Part shown: positions 36,901 to 48,900 of the stretch, piece by piece
Position numbering within the stretch: position 1 is the stretch's first letter
How the letters are laid out: each line of letters opens with the position of its first letter
Assembly (NCBI GenBank): GCA_016169945.1
Contig: JADLSH010000249.1
Coordinates: forward strand, 3,682,001-3,746,000
DNA from: Trachythela sp. YZ-2020
Taxonomy: Eukaryota; Cnidaria; Anthozoa; Malacalcyonacea; Clavulariidae
Direction of reading: 5' to 3'
DNA length: 64,000 nt
Translations under genes and position numbers: made by a program
The notes under the pieces: model-generated
Databases searched by the model: none
What the model was told of the DNA's origin: nothing
The model's input: the letters and a program-made list of their open reading frames with translations, nothing else

Positions 36901-39900
36901 AATCTCCTGGGTACTTTCCTGTGGGTTTTCGGCTTGAGAACCAAATTTGACTTTTCCCCAACCCCCATGGGATGCAAACACTTGGCAAATGCCTCTGGGT
37001 CCCCAGGGGAAGCCGCTGATACATGGATCAGTAGGGCATAGTGTTAGTCCTCTCTACTCTTGGAACATAGGCATGATATAATTTAACATCTATGATTAAC
37101 TTTTGAAGCAAGCTATTTTTGTGTAAAAGGGGAGAATATTCCTGGTACTACCAAATATCCACTTATCGGCAGCATGAGAGCATCATGGATTTACATTGAC
37201 TGGTGCATAAACTTCTCACAATCAAAATATATCAACCAGGCATTCGAACATTCACATGTGATAGTATTAAATAGTTGGACAATGGGCCCAGTGATTTTAC
37301 ATTCTTGGACAGGTTTCGGACATGTGAAAATATATAAAAGTCATGCAAATCTGACCTATTAGTATCGATGAAACATTTCAGCTTACAAAATACAGCAGAA
37401 TTTAGATACATGACTCTGCAATCTCTTGAACTCAAATAATATATTTAGAATAGGCAATACTTTTACAATAGTTTTTTCTCCATTTTCACTGCATATGTAT
37501 ATTAAAATCTTATATGAAAGTTGTAGCTGATATTTGAAGTGGTTAAATCTTTAAATAAAGCTATATACTAGGACAAGATGGGCTCTGAGTATTTAACTGC
37601 CAATCTGTCATATACAGTTGGTAAATATAAACATTGAAAGCCCAAGTAAAAGTGAAGATTTTCTTAGTAGCATTTGCTGAAGTAATTTTAAGTTGGAACT
37701 GTATTATTTTCAGCGTTTTAATTCATATATTGTCGCGGCAAATTCAAATTTTAAGCGGGCACAACATGCTTGACATCCACGAACGAAGATTGCAAATATT
37801 TCCTAACAAAATCGCTCTATTACATAAAAAACATAACAATAACCTTACCTGAATATTATTCAGTAGTCGCCGATGTATTGCTTCTGAAAATCCAGTTTAT
37901 CTTGGGTCAAAAATATAAAATTTCGAGCACGATTTCTACTAACAGAACAAAAATAAAAATTTTAAAATATGGTTATGGAGGTGTGATCACTGATCAGTGT
38001 TGCCAGATGAAATCTCAAAATATTCATGTACGCTTACGTCAAAAGTTCACAAAAAGTTCAAAAAGTTCATGAATCTAAATTTTACGATCGGAAAGTGTCG
38101 GAAATCGTCGGAATTTGTCGGGAAGTATCGAGATATGTCCGGAAATCCATAATTCTTTTCGAAAAAACAGGTAACGATGACAATCACAATAAAGGCGGGA
38201 AATCTACTGCATATTAATTTAACATAAATTATGCAAATTGTGTCCTACTGTATCACCTGCGACCACTGTTGAACATGAATATTTAAATAATTTAATACAT
38301 GAGTCATATGAATATATGAAATCATGAACATTACTATTGCAAAAATCACTAAACTTAACATTTTCTATCTTGAAAAATGAAAAAATCAATGTTCATGGAA
38401 TTGTTCATGGAAATTTAAAAAGTTCATGAAAAGTTCACAAATCTTTGATGTTCATAAAAAGTTCATAAAGAGAGCTGTGAACTTTGTTCACGATCTGGCA
38501 ACACTGGGTGTGATGACTCTATCCCGAGAACCTTTGCGCGCGTAGTAAGAAGACTAGACACCAGTCTGTCAGTCAGCGCGCATTGCGGAATATTCATTTT
38601 TCGTTCATTCTTTGATAGAGTGACAAAACTTCAATCACCAGTAAATGTTTAAGATTTTGTGTTACATATAGAGCTCTTAAATAGATAGATAGTCGCTGAG
38701 ATGCCCTTCAAACTTGAGCATACCGATATATTGCCCGATATATTTCAATATTTTCGTAGAAATATTATAGCATACATGTGGATTTCGGGTATAAGGAAGG
38801 TTATTAACATATATATTAAGGTCTTTTATCAAAATAATAACTAAACGGTTTGAAATTTTTCGAGAAACATCTATTACCGCCGTTGCTAAGGTGATAATGA
38901 CGTTTCAAGATAGCAGTTGGGTTTAAAATGCTTTAAAAAGCCTTTTGTAGTTATCATAGTTGGCGTATATAATGTTTTCTCTAGTTTTCTTGTTTATAGA
39001 TGTGAAAAATTATAACATGTTTAACTTATGTGTATGACAAATATGTATGATAAATTATTGGTGCAATCCCTCCCTCCTCCCCACCTCCCCTCCCCCTCTG
39101 TTCCGCAGTCCCTGGTTAACGATCAACTCGCTAACTCGATCACTGTTGTATTCAAGTCAGTCGAGTCTCTTTGTTTTTCAAACCAAAAATAATTCTCAAA
39201 AAAATTGGATCTAAATAGAAAATCTACTATCTCTTTTAGAAAATGTAGGGAGCCACTTTAAAAGGCATTTCCTTTCTCATTCCATGCTGTGTTTTGTTTA
39301 AAAAATCCGTGCGAGGTGTGTTCTGTAACACACCAAGGTGTGTTTCTATAAAAAGTCAAAGGTGTGTTGTCGAACACACCAAGGTGTGTTTTCATTCAAA
39401 AGGTGTGCAACTTAACACACCTTACAGTCATCAAAGTAAGGTGTGCTAAAAGGAAGTGTGTTCCATAACACACCTTGGTGTTTTTTGTGATCCACCATGG
39501 TGTGTTCTCTTACACACCAAGGTGCGTTTTCTAACACACCAAGGTGTGTTTTCCAAAAGTGCGTAGAAAGGTGTGTAAAAAGTACACACCTTGGTGTGTA
39601 ATGAAACACACCTTGGTGTGTAATTAAACACACCTGTTTTTAGAGTGTGCTGGCGTTAAATTTTACGAGCATTAAAGACACAACAATTTAGATTGTCATA
39701 GTCTAAGCATGGACATCATAGTTAATACTGTAGACTACGTCGATCTTCGGCCAATTTTACAATGGAAGTGCTATGCTTATAGCTATAAATGGTTTTCAAA
39801 ATATAGTTTTCTGTTTGGCATAAAGCCGTAAACATGATATTATATACAACTAGGTTACCTAAAATGTAGTAAATGCTGCCTTTAAGAAGCAAATTTTTAG

Positions 39901-42900
39901 AAAGATAAAGGCTACATCAAAAATTAAGAAACACACAATATGCACAAGTAAACGGAGCCAGAGGAAAAAATGGAACAATATATTAAGATTGATATTAACA
40001 GTAAAGACCAACATGTTTGTTCAAACTACAAAATGTTTGTTTAATTAAACTATCTTCGTACGAAGAATGAATCGTACTACAACTGTAACACAACGGTTTT
40101 TGACAGGCTTATTAGACAAATTAACATTTTTTGCTTACTGCAACAACATTGTTTTTGGTGTTGAAGTAAATGATTGCTTCAACTGTCAAGATCATCTCCA
40201 TTATGCTATCGTCATCGAAACTTGAAAATTCTGCTTGCGAACCATTTTGTTCCACATAAAGTTTGTATAACTCGTATTTTATCATCAAAGAGCATGAGGG
40301 ACTTGGTGGAACCTTCTGATGGAAAGATGACACTTGCCAACAACCGCTGTTTGCATTTATTCTTTAGTTGGGCAAGTCCGCACTCACTACATTTCACAAT
40401 ATTCTTGTTAGGTATGGGAGCCAATTTTGAATGACACTTGTTGCCTGAAAGGAATCTCCTGATTGATTGAACACCATTCGCTGGACAGAAGACTTTGGCC
40501 ATGCTCAAGTTGTTATCTTTAGACTATTCATCTTCCCTCTCAATGGTAGCAGATGATTCTACTATAACAGATTGCCTGTTCAAAGAGAAGTAATTGGTTC
40601 CGTTATATTGACGTACTATGACATTGGACAATTCGTACGACTTTCCCGTTGCAATCTTATCGATATGATTTTCCCACAACACAAATCGCATTGACGCCGT
40701 GTTATCAGTGAGTAAGGTCTCTTGTTTCCTCAGCGTTTTTCCTCTCGAAAATACTGTCTCTTCAGGGCCTTGGAAGCTGATTCGACCAGAAACATCCACT
40801 TTAAGATTCGGTGGTCCTATAAGTGCTTCATATACTGTCGATTCGACGCTGTTTTCTTGCTTAGCCGGTTCAAGTTGTTTTATGTCAAAATTGATCTCGT
40901 TGCTAGCTGGTTCTAACAATCGTGTCCGTTTGTTGATGTGTACTTCATGCATCCTGGTCAGTCCAATTGTTTCTTTTCAGCTGGTACTTGGTCAACTTGA
41001 TTGGGGAAGACGACTCGATCGCACGTAGTTTTACATTGCTGGTGTTTTTCTGGCGAAAAACATACTGCTCTGTACAGTTTCTCTTCTGTTTGTAGAGACA
41101 TATCGAAATAGGTTCTGACAGGTTGTGGACATAACCAACTATGACATCGCCTGAAAAACAAAGCAAACTACTATGAGGTTGTGAAAGTATTCTATGAAAA
41201 CGTATGCAGTGCAACACATATTTACAAACATGTCTAATGACATGAAATAGTTGTTAAGTTGCACTTTCCTGATGCTAAAGATAATGGTGTGATGTACTCT
41301 AGTTAAACATACTTACTGTCATTGTTATCTTCTGTCTGTATTTCTTCACCTAAGTCAGAAGAGATATATTCGCCATATTAGCGATTTTTTTAATAGTCAG
41401 GATCTTCCTGACAATGACTTGTGTTCGATGAAACACCACACATGGTGACATAGAACCAATGTAAAAGCATTTTTTTATCTTGCCTAAATTTTCTGAACAG
41501 TGCATCCCCTCCCTCCAAAAAAACCCAACCCAAAAACAAACACAAACATTACCTTTCAACTCAGTCATTTTAAATTGCACAACACACTAAAAACGAGAAA
41601 AAATTAAACAAAATAAATATCGGTACTACATACTGTACTACCAACGTTGAAAACAAGAAATTCACCAATTAATTTATGTCTGAGATTGTACAGAAATTAA
41701 TTCTAAGCGTTTTTCTTCATTCAATCTATAACGAAGCATTTCCTTTTTCTTAATTTCCAAAAGTCTTTGAAATGTTATTGGTTCAATGACCAGTGATGAA
41801 AGATTTCGAACCCTACTTATTGCTACATAGGTTAACCCAAGAGTAGTTTCTTTTTTCCCAATATCAATCCATGCCTTTTCTAATGTTAAACCTTGACTTT
41901 TATGAATTGTTAGGGCCCAGGCAAGTCTAAGAGGTATTTGTTGTCTTTCATGTACTGAATTGCATGCATTTATACTGGCTGTTATCGGTGGAATTGGAAC
42001 ACAATTTGGTATAGTAGAGATCGAAGGACCAGTATAGTCATCAAACTTAACAATTACAGCAATAGGTAAATCTGGAGGTTGATGATTAGTGGCGTATATT
42101 ATATCCACAACAACTCCTGTTGTTCCATTACAAAGACCAACTGATGGCCATAGATTCATTGTTAACATAACAAGAGCACCTTTACAAATATACAGTACTG
42201 CCTGTAAACCAAGCATATCTTGAGAGCTAATACACTTGGCCTTGTTACTTGAATGTGTGGCATGTATTGTCGCAACTGGTTTTTGTAAATTGACTAAGTG
42301 TTCATAATTGTACTTTGCTACTTGCTCATTACTGTAATATAACCTTGTGGCATTTTCAAAATAATCAAGACTTTTAACACGACTCGGCTGTCTAGTCAAC
42401 AGAAGGTTCCAGTCATCACAAGTGGAATCTCCACTTCGAAGTCGTGATAAAAGTTCTCTAAATATGGCCTGATCAGATTGAGAACCATTTACTCTCTGAT
42501 TACGTTTAAGAATTACAACTTTTTCAAACATCATATAAGCATAATATCCTTGTTGCCCTAAACTATTCGATGGTTTGGAGTGGTACAATGGTTTGTCACA
42601 AACCGGAGACAATTGACTAGGATCACCAATCAAAATAATTGATTTACCACCAAACAACTGATCTTTGACTCCCGTGGCTTGTCTACAACGCCTATCTATC
42701 CAACCCATTGTGGTTTGACCAAGCATGGAGTATTCATCGATGAGTATATAATCAATAGTTGACATTTTATCTTGCAACATGCAAAGACTTTGGCCTGACA
42801 AATCTTTTTGAGGCATACAAGCAACTGGAAGTTTTAAAAAGGAATGAATTGTCACACCATTGATAAGGTAGGCTGCTTTACCAGTTGTTGCTGTTACAAC

Positions 42901-45900
42901 ACATCTATTTTTCAAGAAGCTATGAATTGCATGTATGAGGTAGCTTTTCCCAGTCCCTCCAAAACCAATTATTATTAGCAATAGAGGTTGCTTAAATCCA
43001 ATGGCTTTTGAATGCTCAACAATCATGTCATATGCATTATTTTGCTCCTCATTTAAACTGTTTGTGTCAATTTGATAATCTAATTTATTAACTGGAACAG
43101 CCTGGTCCTTTTTCCTTTTAATCCAATTCGGCATTTCCCCTATTTGCTGTTCAGTATACTTTGTACTATCTAATTGCCAATTGCATGAGTTTTGGGCAAG
43201 GTTTTGTGAATTGAAATGACTATTGGAATTATGGTAATCTGAAAGTATCATCCATTCCTCCTGAATATGTTGTTCATTTTCTACATGTTGATCGTTAGAA
43301 AGTTCAATGTTATGTAAAACATTTTGAAGCCTTTCTGCCCATTGCGGAACATGTTCTTTGGCAAATGAAGTATTCAAGTAATCATGCCATGCTATAATAA
43401 AAGTACTGTCACTTGTTTCATCACTTCCCCATGCATCATGCTGAGAATCTTTCCATGGTTTGTATCTAAGTAATTGGTATTTGCAAAACAGAGCATAATT
43501 GTCACCTTTCGGATTCGATGAATAGTTTGGAAATATTCTAGGGACCACATTGCTGGTTTGTTTTACAAGGGAATTCTTCTTAAGTGTATATTTAGTAGTA
43601 AAATCAACAAGATTGACACTCATTATATCAGGAAAGACATTTTTGAATTTAATACGATTTGCATATACATCTAATAATGAATTCTTTGTGCAAAGTTCTG
43701 TGTCTACAACATTAACTTCTACCCTACGTGAGCCGTTTAAGTTCACTGGCAATACTTGAAATGATGTGCTATGTAATTTTAATGATAGTAATAGATGCAT
43801 TGTTTCTTGGGCACTGAAATCTCTAACACCAAATGTTCTAATTAAAACTTTTTTCATAGCTTTTTGGGGATCAGAATCCGGCTTTACATTTTTCATAATT
43901 GCATTGAAAGTGTCTTTTAACATTGGTGATCTCGGTTCACCTTTGGCAGCATACTTACAGAGATACTCTATGCATGCATGATAATCAATGATAACTTGGA
44001 TATCACAAGTACCTCTCCACCCCTGAAGTTGAATTCTTTGATGGTTATTCAATCTAGGATCATTCCTTTTGGTTACTATATTAGCTTTATATTGAACAGA
44101 TTTGTCTTTAGTGTGAATTTGTTCAAAATTTAGACTTGTTTTTGAACAGAGATCAAAAGGAAATTTAAAGCGACAGTGGAGATTTTCGTTATCTTTGCTG
44201 TGCTTCAGACAATATTTTGTGCTACAGTGTGTTTGACGCTGAACTGTGTTTAGAAGATCTGCATAATCACTATCAATATCGCTAACATCCTGGTAGCGTT
44301 TTTTACATGGATGTATATCAGGCTTTGTCCATGCATTGTTCTGAGGTGGAAGTGGGTTCCAAGTTGAAACAATATTGTCAACATAATCACATATTTGCCT
44401 GGTAGCTTTGTTACCCTGTTCAATATCAAGTAAGATGTTTTCGTCCCTGCTAGTATCTGCACATTTTCAGCTAAAAACCCTTTTAAAGCAATTTCAGAAA
44501 GATTACATAGCCCTGGGTCACTTTTCAATTTGGCAGTGCCATGACAATGGATGCTACCTCTTGCTTGAAATTCATACCTATACCAATGCCATTCCGCATC
44601 TAAGGTATCATACAACCAGTGCTTAAGAAAACTTTCTAAACGTTTAGGGAAAAACCAGTCAACTAAATGTGGATTGTTAATAACATTTTTTCGTCTTTCT
44701 TCTGATGTTGGATTAGGAGAGGAAGGGTTCAAAAGCATGTGCAGCTCAGGCCAGTGCATGTCTGCTGAGGAAAAAGTAAAGAAAATAGTAGGAGCCCCCT
44801 TACAAGCAATAATTGCCTTTAAATCCTCTCGAACTTTGTACCAGTACGCAGAACTTCCTGTGATGTTGCTTACATATCTAGAAAGTTTTGACATGAAAGC
44901 ACCTGAGCTGTCATTAGATGCCATATTTCGAAGTTCATTTATTGTAAGATGAGATTCTTCGGGATTTTGTTTGAGAAAAATAGCACTTTGCTGTAACATT
45001 CTTTTTCTCTGAATCATATCAAGGGCCCAATGTGAAAATCTAGGGTGAGATGCAAATCTATAGATCCACTTTTCATCAACATACTCAGCAAATTTTATGA
45101 GATGTTGTATTTTATTAGATAGGCTGATTTCTCTAAATAATGCAGGGTTAGTTGGATCACCTTTCCCATCTGGAAACAAACATGGAAATGCCATTGTAGC
45201 CAAAAAAGGTGTGGTATATTCATTAAGGGGCTGATCTCCCACATCTGGCCAGTCAATTTTAGCACCTAATCTGTTTTGTATTGCATCATGCTCAAGTTGT
45301 TCATTGTTACTCTGGGGAAGAAAATAACTTGTTTCTGTTTTCTCATCAAATACATTGTCTTCATTCTCAACACAGATATTGTCAACAGTTTCATGCAGAA
45401 CATGTTGATCACCACTTTCGCTAATCACTTCATCACTAATTTCCTCTGGATCTGATTCTGTTTCAATAACTTGTAGGTTATGTGGAATGCCATTTACTGG
45501 CAAATTGTCAAGCAAATCTATGTCAATTTTTACATCATGATAGTGAGGGTTATGTTTTATCAACCATTATATGCTTGCTCAACTTTATTCTTCCTTACAA
45601 CAACATCTTTGAATGTGTTATCTTTGCCTTTCATGGTTACAACAACTACAGGTATATCTTTAGGACACCGTGGCAATGATTTAGCTAGGTCTGTAATTTT
45701 TTTAGGCAAATTTATGCAATGCCCAGAATAACCTCTTTGACCCCCTGGTTTGATATAAACTTTCATAATGGGGAGCTCGGGCAATTAACATTTCTTCTAT
45801 TTGTGTTAGACCTTGTAATACCTCAGGAACACAAGAAGGAATCATAAAATTATCTGAAGAAAACAATTTTGGAGATTGCTTATCTAAAGAGCACCTACGG

Positions 45901-48900
45901 CAGCATATATAACTGGAGTGGGATTTGGGTTTTGTTTTTAATGGCCATGCTTCTTGACATATTCTACACTGATAAACCGTGGAACTCATTGACTTGTGAA
46001 ACTTATTGATATTTGTGCCAGCATTTTTGAAAACATTGCTATAGTTATTTGATTTACAAATCTTTGTTTTGAGTTGCTCATGTAATATTGGTCTTCCATT
46101 GGACATGCATGCAGAATCAACCGAAACCAGGTTATCAAGTTTACCAATATTTGTGTCACCATTTTTCAAAACATTGGCATGGCTATAATTTTCAGTCAGT
46201 TTGGATTCAGTTGCCTTTTGTTGCTCAAGCATGTCTGGTTTTAAAACTTTGGTGATTTTAAGTTTTTTCGTAACAGGCATAGTACCCTCTGAATCACTTG
46301 CTTGTTCCCCTATTTTCCTTTAATACTGAAGCAGTTACTTGGTGGAGGTTTTGTGCCTGCACATACATCAAGAACAATATCATAATGTACACCATTACTA
46401 TGACGAATGTAGATTGCACCAACATTTTTTGGGCAAGAGCCACCTAGCATTGATTTAGAAAATTTGTGCCACTTATACAAACTACTAACTTGAGTATAAA
46501 CATAGATATCTGTGTCTAGCAATGATGCCGCTGCTAAAAGTTCAATATCTGTTCCCCAAACACCTTCATTTTCCATTTTACTTTGAGCTAAATACATATC
46601 TACACTCATATTTACATGTGGTCGTAATGAATCTTCTATTTCTCTCATGTGATTAAGTATTTTTTGTCTGATTTGTTTGTGATAAACTTGTCGTCCTGTT
46701 ATATATAGCATATGACAATGCATGAAATAGACAATTACCATCACCTACAATATTTTGAACACGAAAAGGCGAATGCAGGGCTTTTTCAGGAGTAAATTTG
46801 TGTTTAACAACAAGTGGCAAACTAAGTAACAAACACATGAATTTTTGAGACTCTTCAGTAATAGGCCTGAAATATTTATGGCTTTCTGACTGCATCTCAT
46901 CAGTTTGAATTTGAAATGAAAGGTCTGGTACAAAAATATCTCCATTAGCCAAATAATTTATTTTGCTGTCTTTGCTTGAATCACTTGTGCCTGCACTTAC
47001 ATGAAGAACAATATCATAATGTACACCATTACTATGATGAATGTAGATTGCACCAACATTTTTTGGGCAAGAGCCACCTAGCGTTGATTTAGAAAATTTG
47101 TGCCACTTATACAAACTACTAACTTGTGTATAAACATAGATATCTGTGTCTAGCAATGATGCTGCTGCTAAAAGTTCAATATCTGTTCCCCAAACACCTT
47201 CATTTTCCATTTTACTTTGAGCTAAATACATATCTACACTCATATTTACACGTGGTCGTAATGAATCTTCTATTTCTCTCATGTGATTAAGTATTATTTG
47301 TCTGATTTGTTTGTGATAAACTTGTCGTCCTGTTATAGCATATGACAATGCACGAAATAGACAATTACCATCACCTACTATATTGTATAGTTTAGAAGGA
47401 TATTCAAGTATCTTTGTTTCCTGACATGATTTATGTTTTGCAATCAATGGTAAATCAAGGAGGCAACACATGAAATTTTGACATTTCTCATCAAGATGTG
47501 TGAAGTAAAAACTGTTGCTCAACTGTTGCTCATTTGACACAGACATTGCAAGCATTCAAGAGGTCATCAGGACATAACAAATAGTTAAACACAAGTGGAT
47601 CAGTATTAGTAAACGAGTGGTTGTTAACACCACACAGAATCGAGGCGTGAGTACACCAGAAAATCGAGGCGTGAATACACCAGAAACGAGGCGTAAGAAA
47701 CACGCCAAAAACGTTTAAAATACTGTCTAGTGTATGCAAATCAAAGATGTGTTATCGCATATACGAAATATGCAAATACAAAACTTGAAGCGTAGCCTAA
47801 ACCACGAAACGTATTGTTTTAAAATACTGTCTAGTGTATAGGTAAGGTAGGTAAAACTTTATTTTACTACGCTAACCCCAACAGCGAAAGCTGATTTCCA
47901 AGGGGGGCGTAGCATTAAATTTACATTAAAAATTTAGAAAAGTTAAACATACAAATACAATTACTTACATGCAGTTATTACAATTACATACATAATTGTA
48001 TGCAAATCAAAGATGTGTTATCGTATATACGAAATATGCAAATACAAAACTTGAAGCGTAGCCTAAACCACGAAACGTATTAAAATACTATATCCTAAAA
48101 TACAGTAAAACCGAAACGCTGTGACTCACTACCAAACGTATTAATAATGTTTATATGCAAATAACGAAATATTAAAAGCATAAAATTCAGTTACTAAACT
48201 TTGTTTGTCCACTCCAGCTCAACTCTCGCGAAAAAGAGAACACGTGCTCGAATGGAGTTCGTTCATATAGCCGCGCGTTGCATGTTGGTAAAATGACTTT
48301 CAACCAACATGCTTTGCGGCTCTAGCAAGATTGAGATTTTGAGTAGCTGTACGATCTTAGTCTGCTGCCTTGCTCGCTCGCTTAATGCTCGCTCGCTGCG
48401 GCAGCAATGAAGTAAAACGAATTACCTCACGAAAGCTTTGAAATGCCATCTTTCAATATTGCCACCAAAAACAACTTGCTGTTTGTACGCCTTCGGGTTT
48501 GTTCGAAAAATATATTTACTCAGAACCATTTTTCTTTTGCCAAACAATTCGGTTTCCAGCAGTTTTAATTTACAAGTTCCCATTTGCTTTTCATGAACAT
48601 CACAAGTTTTTGCACATCTTAAATGCCTGCAGACTCAGTGTATTACTAACAAACATTGTTTTTGAAAGCTGTAAAACAACTTTGCTTTGGCTTCTTTTTT
48701 CTATTTTCATGTTTTGTTAGGATCTTCTGCAATACGCATGCGTTGACAATTGTTTTTCAACTTCAAAAAAATGGAATTTCATTTGATTGGCTGCCATAAG
48801 TCTAATTTTGTTCTCAAATTTAATTATTCAAGCACTGCCTAAAATTCCAAAATTTATGGCTTATAATGAGCAAATTTAATTTTATATGCTCTATTTCTCA

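Larger units (their letters stand above)
40121..47580 (-). mobile_element. Helitron with tandem OTU domains
   Basis: On the - strand the order is two OTU protease domains (47555-46310), an N-terminal DUF6570-like region (46280-45560), a Rep plus Pif1-type helicase protein (45563-41674) and an RPA-like protein (41217-40121). This content is known for animal Helitrons, which move by rolling-circle replication. Exact ends (5' TC, 3' CTRR) were not found. Several frameshifts make it inactive, but most of the coding sequence survives. Confidence 0.85.

Noticed and set aside
36552..37041. Two or three overlapping 70-codon genes
   Set aside because: They lie inside the inverted-repeat MITE at 36556-37024.
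39412..39633. Small protein with repeated TPRCV-type units
   Set aside because: Pure translation of the GGTGTGTT array.
41674..47555. Giant-virus or large DNA-virus insertion (Pif1-type helicase plus OTU protease)
   Set aside because: The HUH nuclease fused to the helicase, the DUF6570-like leader and the RPA-like gene are the standard set of an animal Helitron.
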